Shown here one piece after another: positions 56,196 to 64,000 of a stretch of DNA of 64,000 nucleotides. The translations under genes were made by a program, and so were the position numbers. The stretch lies in the NCBI GenBank assembly GCA_019800895.1, contig JAHVKF010000002.1, positions 372,001 to 436,000 of the forward strand, given 5' to 3'. The notes under the pieces are model-generated. The model saw only the letters and a program-made list of their open reading frames with translations. It did no database searches and was not told the origin of the DNA. The DNA is from Halomonas denitrificans. Its GTDB lineage: Bacteria > Pseudomonadota > Gammaproteobacteria > Xanthomonadales > Wenzhouxiangellaceae. How positions within the stretch are numbered: the stretch's first letter is position 1; each line of letters begins with the position of its first letter.

Positions 56196-57680
56196 TCAGT
56201 CTCCGGTGCGTGGCGCGACGACACCGCGCTTGCGGGCTTCGATCCGTCGCAGCATGGTGCCGAGGATCTCGCGGTACAGGGCGCCCTTCAGCACCGCGTC
56301 CTCGCAGCCGGCGTCGATCGACGGGTTGTCGTTGACTTCGATCACCAGCACCCGACCGTCGACTTCCTTCAGGTCGACGCCGTACAGCCCGTCGCCGATC
56401 AGCGACGCGGCTTTCAGGGCGGTACGAACCACGCGCTCCGGCGCCTCGCCGACCGCCATCGTATCGGCCCGCCCTTCGTCCATGCCGGCGGTTTCGTCGT
56501 GCTTGATGATCTGCCAGTGCCCGCGGGCCATGTGGTAGCGGCAGACGTAGAGCGGTCGACCGTCGAGGACGCCGACCCGCCAGTCGAAGTCGGTCGGCAG
56601 GTACTCCTGGGCGACCACCAGCTCGGAGTGCTTCAGCAGCTTGCGGACCGTGGCCTTGAGATCGGCGGAATCGCGCACCTTCACGACGCCGGCGGAAAAC
56701 GCGCTGTCGGGCTGCTTGAGGACCACCGGCAGGCCCAGGGTGGACTCGATGGCGTCGATGTTGTCGCGGTGGACCAGCAGCGTCCGGGGCGCGGCCACCT
56801 GGTGGCGGGCCAGCAGCTCGGCCAGGTAGACCTTGTTGGTGCACTTGAGGATCGAGTCGGGGTCGTCGATCACCACGAGGCCCTCGGCCGCCGCCTTGCG
56901 CGCGAAGCGGAACGTGTGGTGGTTGACCGCGGTGGTCTCGCGGATGAACAGCGCATCGAACTCGGCGAGGCGACCGATATCGTCGGGCCCGATGCGCTCG
57001 ACCGCCAGGCCGAGCTCGGCACCGGCCTTCTCGAAGCGCACCAGCGCCTTCTCGTCGGACGGCGGATGCGCTTCTTCCGGGTTGACCAGCATCGCCAGAT
57101 CGAAGCGGGTCGGCTTGCTCCGCGTGGCCCGCGGCCGCTCGCCGGCAAAGTAGCGACGCGCGGCCTCCTGGAGGAACGCGCGATGGCTTTCCGGCACGTC
57201 GGCGAAATCCAGCGGCGCCAGCCGCCGCAACAGCCATTCGTCGTTGATCCGGGCGAACTCGGCGCGTAGCAGGGGCGCCGGGAACAACTTGAACAGGGCG
57301 CGGCTCAGCGCATCGTGGCGCTCGGCCAGGTTGCGCCCGAAGTAGATCGACAGCACGAAGCGATCCGACTGCAGGGCCTTGAGGCTTCGCTGGGTCGCCG
57401 CTTGCAGCTCGGACGACACCAGGCGGACGACGGCCGGGCTCTTCAGGTCCTGGAGCGTGCCGACCGACGGCAGCGGCCGGTGCCCTCGCGCCGCGGCCAG
57501 CAGCGACACGTAGTACCCGGTGGCCTGGTAGCGCAGGCTGCGACAGAGGTTGTAGACCCGCACGCCGCGCTCGCTGGACCAGGCGGGGTCGGCGAGGTAA
57601 TCGCGCGCCGAGACGAACTCGACGCCGGGCAGTTCCTTCAGCCAGGGCTCGATGGCCTCGGCCACGACCAGGTGTTTCAT
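56196..57680 (-). CDS. RimK-like ATP-grasp ligase with RLAN N-terminal domain
   Basis: 494 residues. The N-terminal ~190 (MKHLVVAEAIEPWLKELPG, RVYNLCRSLRYQATGYYVSL) match the RimK-like N-terminal region. The ATP-grasp follows: ILKCTNKVYLAELLA, LPVVLKQP (ATP-binding Lys), VAQEYLPTDFDWRVGVLDG, and YGVDLKEVDG with VLVIEVNDNPSIDAG (metal-binding Glu/Asn). RimK-type enzymes add amino acids to peptides or proteins through acyl-phosphates. Its ATG overlaps the C39-like gene stop, and GCS2 follows 1 nt later, so a two-ligase pathway is likely. Confidence 0.9.
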   Translation of the reverse strand: MKHLVVAEAIEPWLKELPGVEFVSARDYLADPAWSSERGVRVYNLCRSLRYQATGYYVSLLAAARGHRPLPSVGTLQDLKSPAVVRLVSSELQAATQRSLKALQSDRFVLSIYFGRNLAERHDALSRALFKLFPAPLLRAEFARINDEWLLRRLAPLDFADVPESHRAFLQEAARRYFAGERPRATRSKPTRFDLAMLVNPEEAHPPSDEKALVRFEKAGAELGLAVERIGPDDIGRLAEFDALFIRETTAVNHHTFRFARKAAAEGLVVIDDPDSILKCTNKVYLAELLARHQVAAPRTLLVHRDNIDAIESTLGLPVVLKQPDSAFSAGVVKVRDSADLKATVRKLLKHSELVVAQEYLPTDFDWRVGVLDGRPLYVCRYHMARGHWQIIKHDETAGMDEGRADTMAVGEAPERVVRTALKAASLIGDGLYGVDLKEVDGRVLVIEVNDNPSIDAGCEDAVLKGALYREILGTMLRRIEARKRGVVAPRTGD

Positions 57681-58405
57681 GGGGCGCGTCCTTCGTGTTC
57701 GTGGCCGGGCCGAAGCACGACCAGGTTGGCGTCGTAGGTCAGGGACCCGAGCAGGATCGCGCCGATCACGCGGTCGATGTGCACCCGGTAGCGCTGCGCA
57801 CCGTGCGGGTTCTCGGCCATCGGATCGGCGATCCCCACTTCGAGCGTCGACCGGTCATAGTCGGTCAGCAGCACGAAATGGCCGACCGGCAGGCCGCGGA
57901 TGTCATCGTCCGCATCGTCCGGACCCCATTCGCGCATGCTCCGATAGAGGTAGGTGGCGCTGAGGCCGGTCAGCACCGGGTGGCCGTCGCGCAGCAGGCG
58001 CCGGATCAGCGTTCGGGTCAGGTCGGCGAAGCGCAGCCGTCCGCCGGCGGCGAGGAACTCGAGATAGCCCGCGGTGGCGATCGAGAGCTTGTCGTCGTCC
58101 TTGGCCGCCTCCTGGGCTTCGAGCTTCGCGGCCAGGTCCACCTTGCCCTCGAACCAGGTCGGATCGAAGACGCCGAGGTTGTAGGTGTAGATCTCCGCGC
58201 TGTAGCCGCGACCCAGCGCGTGGTTGGCCAGGAACACGTCGAGCGTACCGCCGTGGTCGAGTCGCCGGATCGTGTCGATGACCTCGTCCAGGTCGACGTC
58301 CTCGCCGAAGTGCCGATACAGCGCGTGCAGGCAGGTCGGTCCGCAGGTCGTCGTGTCGGGCTGGGCCTCGATGCGCGTGCCCTCGTCCTCGACGGAGCGC
58401 GTCAT
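57677..58405 (-). CDS. C39-like (papain-fold) cysteine peptidase
   Basis: 242 residues without a signal peptide. The nucleophile region reads TTTCGPTCLHALYRHFG (Cys preceded by Gln in AQPD), with the catalytic His in LPVGHFVLLTDYD and an Asp in VGIADPM. The middle SATYLYRSMREWG is typical of C39-like proteins found with RimK/GCS2 ligases. It could cleave the product, remove a leader, or act as an amide transferase. ATGA overlaps occur at both its start (with the PLP-enzyme gene) and its end (with RimK). Confidence 0.85.
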   Translation of the reverse strand: MTRSVEDEGTRIEAQPDTTTCGPTCLHALYRHFGEDVDLDEVIDTIRRLDHGGTLDVFLANHALGRGYSAEIYTYNLGVFDPTWFEGKVDLAAKLEAQEAAKDDDKLSIATAGYLEFLAAGGRLRFADLTRTLIRRLLRDGHPVLTGLSATYLYRSMREWGPDDADDDIRGLPVGHFVLLTDYDRSTLEVGIADPMAENPHGAQRYRVHIDRVIGAILLGSLTYDANLVVLRPGHEHEGRAP

Positions 58406-59562
58406 GTCGAGGCCTTGCCTGTCGATGCCTCGACGGCCCGAGCGAGGTCCGTGTAGAGGTCGTCGGAGTCCTCGATGCCGACCGACAGGCGCATCAGGCG
58501 GTCATCGATGCCCAGGCGCTCGCGCACGCGGCTCGAAACGCGAGCGTGGCTGGTCCGGGACGGCTGGCAGATCGTCGTCTCGACGCCGCCGAGGCTGACC
58601 GCCGGCGCCACCAGCGAGAGTGCGGCGAGAAACCGGCCGGGGTGGCGGTCCGCGTCCAGCCGGAACGCCATCATCCCGCCGTAGGCGTCCATCTGGCGCT
58701 TGGCCAGGTCGTGGTCGGGACTCTCGTCGAGGCCGGGGTAGTGAACGGCCTCGATCCCGTCGTGGGACGACAGCCGCTCGGCCAGGCGGAGGGCATTGGC
58801 GCTCTGGCGCTCGACACGAAGCGCCAGGGTCTTCAGCGAGCGGTCCAGCAGCGCGAGGTCCTGGCCATTGAGGCTGGACCCGAGCCGGATCGCGGCCGGA
58901 CGGATCCGGTCGATCAATTCCGCCGACCCGGCCAGCGCGCCGCACAACAGGTCCGAATGACCGCCGAGGTACTTGGTCGCCGAGTGCATGACCAGGTCGA
59001 AGCCGAATTCCAGCGGCCGCTGCAGGACGGGCGTGGCGAAGGTGTTGTCGATCGCCGCCAGCACGTCGTGGTCCTTCAGGATGGAGGCGGTCGCCTTCAG
59101 GTCGACGACCTTGAGCAGCGGATTGGTCGGCGACTCGACCCAGGCCAGGCGCGTGCGATCCTCGATCAACCCGGCCAGCGATTCGCGCCGGCCGTCCCAG
59201 GTCGAGTGCCGGAGCCCCCAGGGCTGCAGCAGGCCGTCGACCAGGTCCGACGTCCCGCCGTAGACCCCGTCGAGCACGATGACATGGTCGCCGGGCTCGA
59301 GCAACCCGAACAGCAGGGCGCTGATCGCGCCGAGTCCGGAGGCGGTGACCAGCGCGGCCTCGGCCGATTCCAGCGACGCGATGCGGTCGGCAACGACGCC
59401 GTGGTTGGGCGTGTTGAGGTAGCGCGGATAGCGCACACCTTCGCCATCGGTATAGTCGTAGGCCGTCGAGGTGACGATCGGCGTGTTCAGGCCAAGCTCG
59501 GCCGGCCCGCGTCGGGCGCCGGCATGCACGCAGCGGGTGGACAATCGTGGGCGGTCGGGCAT
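58402..59562 (-). CDS. Cys/Met-metabolism PLP-dependent enzyme (cystathionine gamma-synthase/lyase-like)
   Basis: 386 residues. PLP motifs: [58 protein letters not shown], and the Schiff-base lysine in [13 protein letters not shown], with the late SLGGVETTI. The family includes cystathionine synthases and lyases, methionine gamma-lyase and sulfhydrylases; sequence alone does not choose among them. It is the first gene of the operon, behind AGGAGG, and its stop overlaps the C39-like gene. It may supply or consume a sulfur amino acid for the ligases. Confidence 0.9.
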   Translation of the reverse strand: MPDRPRLSTRCVHAGARRGPAELGLNTPIVTSTAYDYTDGEGVRYPRYLNTPNHGVVADRIASLESAEAALVTASGLGAISALLFGLLEPGDHVIVLDGVYGGTSDLVDGLLQPWGLRHSTWDGRRESLAGLIEDRTRLAWVESPTNPLLKVVDLKATASILKDHDVLAAIDNTFATPVLQRPLEFGFDLVMHSATKYLGGHSDLLCGALAGSAELIDRIRPAAIRLGSSLNGQDLALLDRSLKTLALRVERQSANALRLAERLSSHDGIEAVHYPGLDESPDHDLAKRQMDAYGGMMAFRLDADRHPGRFLAALSLVAPAVSLGGVETTICQPSRTSHARVSSRVRERLGIDDRLMRLSVGIEDSDDLYTDLARAVEASTGKAST

Positions 59563-59660
59563 TCCGGCCTCCTGGCAACTTCACGGTGGTCATAGGATGC
59601 GCCATCGGCGCGCTGCACACGCGGTTTTCGCGCGCTTCGGGCAACATTTCGGCAGAAAAC

Positions 59661-59666
59661 TATACT
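59661..59666 (+). promoter_or_regulatory. Putative -10 element for the LysR gene
   Basis: TATACT, 29 nt before the ATG. The same bases read TATAGT on the minus strand, pointing to the PLP-enzyme operon, so the 133-nt divergent region may hold back-to-back promoters. Confidence 0.45.
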
Positions 59667-59695
59667 CCTGTCCAACGCCGCCGGATGCCCGTGCC

Positions 59696-60640
59696 ATGTC
59701 GCGCGAACTCACGCTCAAGCAGCTTCGTTACTTTTCGGCGCTGGCCGACTGCGGCAACTACCGCAAGGCCGCGGAACAGTGCGGCATCAGTCAGCCGTCG
59801 CTCAGCGCGCAGATCGATGCGCTGGAAGCCCGACTGGGCGTGCAGCTCGCCGAGCGTGGGCGCCGGGGCGCCCAGCTCACGCCGGTGGGCCGCGAAGTCC
59901 TGGACCGCTCGCGAAAAGTGCTGCGGGAGATCCGGATCCTCGAGGACTTCGCCTCCGACGCGATGAAGACCTTGAGCGGCACGCTGCAGTTCGGGGTCAA
60001 GACCAGCGTGGGTCCGTACCTGATGCCCCCGGTGGTGCGACGCCTGCACCGCGACTACCCGCAGCTGCGCCTCGCGATCCGGGAGGACTTCTCGGACCCG
60101 CTGGCCGACCAGCTGCTGGCCGGCACCCACGACCTGATCCTGACCGAGATGCCGACCGGCAGGGGCGACCTGGACAGCCGGCCGCTGTTCGAGGAACCGC
60201 TGATGCTGGTCTGCGCCACCGATCATCCGCTGGCCGGCGCGGATGCGGTCGATCCGGCTGCACTCCGCGGCGTCGACGCCCTGTCGTTCAGCGCCCGGTC
60301 GCAGTACCACCGGCAGATCGGCGAGTTCTGCGCGCACCACGGTGCGGAGGTCCACGAGCGCTACGATTCGGCCAGCCTCGACGCGCTGCGCCTGATGGCG
60401 GGCATGGGCTCCGGCGTGTGCTTCCTGCCCTATCTCTACGTGGCCTCCGAAATCGACGGCCGGGACGACGTGGTCGCTCGGCCGCTGGCCGGCGAGCCGC
60501 TGAAGCGCACGATCGGCCTGGCCTGGCGGAAACGTTCCGGGGTGCAGACCGCGATCCGCCGGATCGGTGAGGCGATCCTGCGCGAGCTCGAGCAGCATCA
60601 CGGCGAGCTGGTCCGCTTCGACCGCCGCGACTCCGCCTGA
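59696..60640 (+). CDS. LysR-type (OxyR-like) transcriptional regulator
   Basis: 314 residues. N-terminal winged HTH ([36 protein letters not shown]) and a substrate-binding domain ([30 protein letters not shown]). It aligns best with OxyR. In the redox region, the position of OxyR's peroxidatic Cys is taken by Tyr ([12 protein letters not shown]), while the resolving-Cys position is kept. It may thus sense something other than peroxide in the usual way. It is divergent from the PLP/ligase operon and is its likely regulator. Confidence 0.88.
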   Translation: MSRELTLKQLRYFSALADCGNYRKAAEQCGISQPSLSAQIDALEARLGVQLAERGRRGAQLTPVGREVLDRSRKVLREIRILEDFASDAMKTLSGTLQFGVKTSVGPYLMPPVVRRLHRDYPQLRLAIREDFSDPLADQLLAGTHDLILTEMPTGRGDLDSRPLFEEPLMLVCATDHPLAGADAVDPAALRGVDALSFSARSQYHRQIGEFCAHHGAEVHERYDSASLDALRLMAGMGSGVCFLPYLYVASEIDGRDDVVARPLAGEPLKRTIGLAWRKRSGVQTAIRRIGEAILRELEQHHGELVRFDRRDSA

Positions 60641-60651
60641 ACGCACCGCGG

Positions 60652-60657
60652 TATCCT
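60652..60657 (+). promoter_or_regulatory. Putative -10 element for apt
   Basis: TATCCT in the context GCGGTATCCTCG, 27 nt before the apt ATG. Confidence 0.4.
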
Positions 60658-60684
60658 CGAGGCGGACCCTCCGGGAGATCCCAG

Positions 60685-61197
60685 ATGACCGATTTCACCC
60701 GCCTGGTTCGCGACGTCCCCGACTGGCCGACGCCGGGCATCGTGTACAAGGACATCACGCCGCTGCTGGCCAGTCCCGAAGGCTTGGCCTGGGCGGTCGA
60801 CCGGATGTACGAGCCGTTCGTCGGCCAGCACGTCGACCGCGTGGTCGGTATCGAGTCGCGCGGCTTCATCTTCGGCAGCGCGATCGCCCGCGCCCTGGGC
60901 GCGGGGTTCGTGCCGGTGCGAAAGCCCGGCAAGCTGCCGCGCGCCACCCGGCGCTGCGACTACCGGCTGGAGTACGGGACCGACGCGCTGGAGATGCATG
61001 TCGACGCGCTGGTCGAGGGCGAGCGGGTGCTGGTCGTCGACGACGTTCTGGCCACCGGCGGAACGATGGCCGCGGCGTGTGGCCTGGTCGCCGAGCTGGG
61101 GGCCGAAGCGATCGGCGCAACCGTGCTCATCCGCCTCGCCGCGCTCGACGGTGCGGAGCGAGTGCCGGTCGCCGTCCACGCCGTGCTCGACGCCTGA
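60685..61197 (+). CDS. apt: Adenine phosphoribosyltransferase
   Basis: 170 residues. FPTPGI-like start ([16 protein letters not shown]), [21 protein letters not shown]-like segment ([12 protein letters not shown]), and the PRPP motif [14 protein letters not shown]. It converts adenine and PRPP to AMP in purine salvage. It lies 44 nt after the LysR gene with its own -10 candidate. Confidence 0.96.
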   Translation: MTDFTRLVRDVPDWPTPGIVYKDITPLLASPEGLAWAVDRMYEPFVGQHVDRVVGIESRGFIFGSAIARALGAGFVPVRKPGKLPRATRRCDYRLEYGTDALEMHVDALVEGERVLVVDDVLATGGTMAAACGLVAELGAEAIGATVLIRLAALDGAERVPVAVHAVLDA

Positions 61198-61271
61198 CGA
61201 TTCAGGCTGTCGCAAGCGTCCCGGGCTCGGTTCCAACGATTCTCATTCCGGGAACCCCGGCCGGATTGGGG

Positions 61272-61277
61272 TATCCT
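61272..61277 (+). promoter_or_regulatory. Putative -10 element for bfr
   Basis: TATCCT in the context GGGGTATCCTGAC, 33 nt before the bfr ATG. ATTCTCATT (61239-61247), a possible Fur half-site, lies upstream, but I see no full palindromic Fur box. Confidence 0.4.
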
Positions 61278-61310
61278 GACGGGCGAATTCACCACGCGAG
61301 TCGATCGGAC

Positions 61311-61793
61311 ATGAAGGGCGACGCCACCGTCATCGAGTTCCTCAACAAGGTGCTCAAGAACGAACTCACCGCGATCAACCAGTACTTCCTGCATGCCCGC
61401 ATGCTGGACAACTGGGGCCTCGAAATTCTCGGCAAGAAGGAGTACCACGAGTCGATCGAGGAGATGGAGCATGCCGACGACCTGATCAACCGCATCCTGT
61501 TCCTCGACGGCTTGCCGAACCTCCAGGACCTCGGCAAGCTCCGGATCGGCGAGACCGTGCGCGAGCTGCTCGAATGCGACCTGAAGCTGGAGCACCAGGC
61601 GATTCCGGACCTGCGCGACGCCATCGAGTACTGCGAAAAGGTCCGCGACTACGTATCGCGCGAGCTGTTCGAGAAGATCCTGAGCGACGAGGAAGAGCAC
61701 GTCGACTGGCTGGAAACGCAGCTCGAACTGATCGAGAAGATGGGCGAGAAGAACTACATCCAGTCGCAGATGAAGCCGGCCAGCGACGACTGA
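61311..61793 (+). CDS. bfr: Bacterioferritin
   Basis: 160 residues, the usual length. Ferroxidase ligands are visible: [16 protein letters not shown] (Glu18), [13 protein letters not shown] (Glu51/His54 region), [12 protein letters not shown] and [15 protein letters not shown] (Glu127/His130). [14 protein letters not shown] includes the haem-ligand Met. It stores iron as a 24-mer with haem at dimer interfaces. Two in-frame earlier starts are less likely because this ATG matches the conserved MKGD N-terminus. Confidence 0.97.
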   Translation: MKGDATVIEFLNKVLKNELTAINQYFLHARMLDNWGLEILGKKEYHESIEEMEHADDLINRILFLDGLPNLQDLGKLRIGETVRELLECDLKLEHQAIPDLRDAIEYCEKVRDYVSRELFEKILSDEEEHVDWLETQLELIEKMGEKNYIQSQMKPASDD

Positions 61794-61855
61794 CACCCGG
61801 ACCCGTACCCGTCGGCCGGGCACGCCGCCCGGCCCCCACCCTCGAGACACGACCC

Positions 61856-63775
61856 ATGACCCCGAACCGACTCCTGATCGGCGGGCTTCTGGCCCTCTGC
61901 GCCGCCTGCTCGCCCGCTCCCGACGTCACGCCCGCGCCGATCCCGACCGGGCCGGACCCGCACAGCTTCGCCAACCACGACCGGATCGTCATCGACCACC
62001 TGGTGCTGGACCTCGAGGTCGACCTCCGACGTCGCGTGCTCGACGGCCACGTCGTGCTCGACCTGGCCCCGGCCGACGGGGCCGCGGAGGGCGGTGTCCC
62101 GGCCGAACGCATCGTGCTCGATACGCGGCAGATCGACATTCGGGACGTCAACCGCGTCGACGAGGACGGCACGCTGGAACCGCTTTCCTGGCGCCTCGAT
62201 GAAGGCGACCCGGACCAGCCCTGGCTCGGCCGGCCGCTGGCCATCGCCCTGCCGTCGGGGGTCGACCGGGTCCGGATCGACTACACGACCTCGCCCGACG
62301 CCTACGGCCTGCAGTGGCTCGACGGCCAGCAGACGCTGTCGGGCCAGCCGTTCCTGTTCTCGCAGTCGCAGCCGATCTTCGCCCGCACCTGGGTGCCGCT
62401 GCAGGACACGCCCGGCGTTCGCTACACCTTCGACGCCACGATCCGCGTGCCGCGCGGGCTGATGGCGGTGATGGGCGCCGGCGGCAACCCCACCGGGCCG
62501 TCGGCCGACGGCACCTACGAATTCTCCATGCCGCAGCCGATCCCGTCGTACCTGATGGCGATTGCCGTGGGCGAGCTCGAGTTCGAGGCCACCGGCCCGC
62601 GCTCGGGCGTCTATGCGGAACCCTCGCTGCTGGATGCCGCGGTCGCGGAGTTCGGTGAACTCGAAGCGATGATCGACGTCGGCGAAGCGCTCTACGGCGA
62701 CTACCGCTGGGACCGCTACGACCTGCTGATCCTGCCGCCGAGCTTCCCCTTCGGCGGCATGGAGAATCCGCGCCTGTCGTTCATCACGCCGACGGTGATC
62801 GCCGGCGACCGATCGCTGACCGCGCTGATCGCCCACGAACTGGCCCACTCCTGGTCCGGCAACCTGGTCACCAACGCGGCGTGGCGGGACCTGTGGCTGA
62901 ACGAAGGATTCACGACCTACTTCGAGTCGCGCATCGTCGAGAACCTCTACAGCGAGCGCCGGAAGAACATGGAAGGCACGCTGGACTACCGGAACCTGGA
63001 GGCGGAGCTGGCCGAGCTGTCGGACGCAGAACAGGTCCTGGCGCGCGACCTGGTCGGCCAGGACCCGGAGGCCTCGTTCACCGGCATCCCCTATGACAAG
63101 GGCCGGTTGTTCCTGCAGTGGCTCGAGGCGCGGGTCGGCCGGGAGGCCTTCGACGCCTTCCTGCGCGACTACTTCGACCACTTCGCATTCGAGTCGATCA
63201 CCACCGAGGACTTCCTGGCCTACCTCGAACGGACCCTGCTGGCCAAACACGGCGACGCGGTTTCGATGGAAGAGATCGAGGCCTGGATCTATGAACCCGG
63301 CCTGCCGAGCGACGCCGTCATCCCGGAATCGGATGCCTTCGAGATCGTCGACGACTACCGCCGGCAGTGGCTGGCCGGGGACATCGACCTGGCCGGGATT
63401 CCGACCGAGGACTGGACCGTCAGCGAGTGGCGCCAGTTCCTGCTCGGCCTCGGCGACCGCCTGGACCGCGAGCAGATGGCCGAGCTGGACGCGGCCTTCG
63501 ACCTGACCGGCACCGGCAACGTCGAGATTCTCTACCTCTGGCTGGTCCGCGCGATCGAGACCCGCTACGAGCCCGGCATCGAGCGCCTGGAGGACTTCCT
63601 CATCGAGGTCGGCCGCAACAAGTTCACCCGGCCGCTCTACGAGGAACTGGCCGCCACCGACTGGGGCCGCGACTGGGCCATCGAGGTCTACGAACGCGCC
63701 CGCCCCGGCTACCACCCCATGACCCGCGCCGCCGCCGAACGCGCGCTGGGGCTGGACGAGCCGCCGAGCGACTGA
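61856..63775 (+). CDS. M1-family metallopeptidase (leukotriene A4 hydrolase-like), lipoprotein
   Basis: 639 residues. A lipoprotein signal peptide (LLIGGLLALCAACSP, lipobox ending at Cys) is followed by the M1 N-terminal beta domain, the exopeptidase motif PFGGMENP, the zinc site HELAHSWSGN with the third ligand in WLNEGFTTYFE, and a C-terminal helical domain like that of leukotriene A4 hydrolase-type aminopeptidases (GRLFLQWLEARVG). It would hydrolyse peptides in the periplasm or at the outer membrane. It lies 62 nt after bfr. Confidence 0.95.
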   Translation: MTPNRLLIGGLLALCAACSPAPDVTPAPIPTGPDPHSFANHDRIVIDHLVLDLEVDLRRRVLDGHVVLDLAPADGAAEGGVPAERIVLDTRQIDIRDVNRVDEDGTLEPLSWRLDEGDPDQPWLGRPLAIALPSGVDRVRIDYTTSPDAYGLQWLDGQQTLSGQPFLFSQSQPIFARTWVPLQDTPGVRYTFDATIRVPRGLMAVMGAGGNPTGPSADGTYEFSMPQPIPSYLMAIAVGELEFEATGPRSGVYAEPSLLDAAVAEFGELEAMIDVGEALYGDYRWDRYDLLILPPSFPFGGMENPRLSFITPTVIAGDRSLTALIAHELAHSWSGNLVTNAAWRDLWLNEGFTTYFESRIVENLYSERRKNMEGTLDYRNLEAELAELSDAEQVLARDLVGQDPEASFTGIPYDKGRLFLQWLEARVGREAFDAFLRDYFDHFAFESITTEDFLAYLERTLLAKHGDAVSMEEIEAWIYEPGLPSDAVIPESDAFEIVDDYRRQWLAGDIDLAGIPTEDWTVSEWRQFLLGLGDRLDREQMAELDAAFDLTGTGNVEILYLWLVRAIETRYEPGIERLEDFLIEVGRNKFTRPLYEELAATDWGRDWAIEVYERARPGYHPMTRAAAERALGLDEPPSD

Positions 63776-64000
63776 GTCCCAGGCCTTCGCGCACTTTGCG
63801 GCTTGCTCCTGAGGAGATGGGCGCAAAGGCGCGAAGGGGCAAAGAAACGCAAAGAGAAGCATGTTTTCTGTGGCGGGCGGCTCGGGTTTCCGGGCCTTGC
63901 CACGATGGGACAGCTTCTCCTTCCGGGGCGCCGCTCCCTAGATGACGGGCGCGAAGTGAAATGCAAGAACCATCTTGGAAAAACGCGCACTCCGCTGCGT
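63776..64000 (+). repeat. Intergenic tail with a CAAAG-type repeat; no gene seen
   Basis: 225 nt to the window end. Positions 63821-63860 have a quasi-periodic GCGCAAAGGCGCGAAGGGGC then AAAGAAACGCAAAG, a short repeat type seen between genes in several high-GC proteobacteria. I recognise no coding sequence or RNA gene here. Confidence 0.5.

Noticed and set aside
61236-61260. Fur box upstream of bfr
   Set aside because: Only a single half-like ATTCTCATT is visible; the 19-bp palindrome is not supported.

Overview
The window is high-GC, gene-dense DNA from a free-living Gram-negative bacterium, most likely a gammaproteobacterium near the Xanthomonadales/Wenzhouxiangellaceae/Chromatiales. Supporting this are the dsbD-cutA-groESL order, glnE, Kdo transferase waaA and a LpxL-type acyltransferase, tolC, RND efflux, a TonB-dependent receptor, a DUF3299/ABC transporter set and REP-like repeats. 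The placement rests on gene content and is an inference. I saw no rRNA, tRNA, CRISPR array, insertion sequence or integrated phage.

Layout. 1-3.6 kb: dsbD (cut by the window edge, with a duplicated N-terminal domain) and cutA, divergent from groES-groEL, which has a clear sigma-32 type promoter. 3.6-4.0 kb: a strong terminator between two copies of an ~80-bp repeat. 4-10 kb: an amidoligase, a class I amidotransferase-like hydrolase, glnE, a small zinc-finger protein and an O-antigen ligase-like protein. 10-16 kb: envelope genes (GT-like protein, PH-domain protein, lipid A acyltransferase, divergent waaA, tolC, an isoaspartyl methyltransferase-like protein). 16-24.7 kb: thiC, an ECF sigma factor with its probable membrane anti-sigma, an exported amidohydrolase, an AmpD-like amidase, an unpaired hydantoinase A, and msrB-msrA.

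24.8-32.6 kb is an accessory surface locus. It holds a 1652-residue secreted cadherin-like/beta-helix protein, three tandem tail-collar (Mdp-like) proteins, a Tat-exported small protein with a cytosolic paralogue, and an acetyltransferase. 32.6-38.3 kb has an NSS transporter, a probable zinc-related ABC/DUF3299 operon, REP-like elements, a DUF421 protein, and a 33-unit tandem array of 8-bp repeats bracketed by a perfect 28-bp inverted repeat. 38.3-47.5 kb has an exported S9 peptidase, a GMC oxidoreductase, an RND pump with its adaptor, and an unrecognised membrane protein. 47.5-53.4 kb holds a Ser/Thr kinase-TPR protein overlapping an ECF sigma gene, behind a TonB-dependent receptor.

53.5-60.6 kb is the other notable locus. 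Five tightly packed genes (a Cys/Met-type PLP enzyme, a C39-like peptidase, a RimK-type ATP-grasp ligase, a GCS2-type ligase and an N-formylglutamate amidohydrolase-like protein) lie opposite a LysR regulator. They look like an uncharacterised pathway that makes and processes a small peptide or thiol. With the amidoligase-amidotransferase pair at 4 kb, the window carries two separate amide-ligase modules. The right end has apt, bfr and an M1 aminopeptidase lipoprotein.
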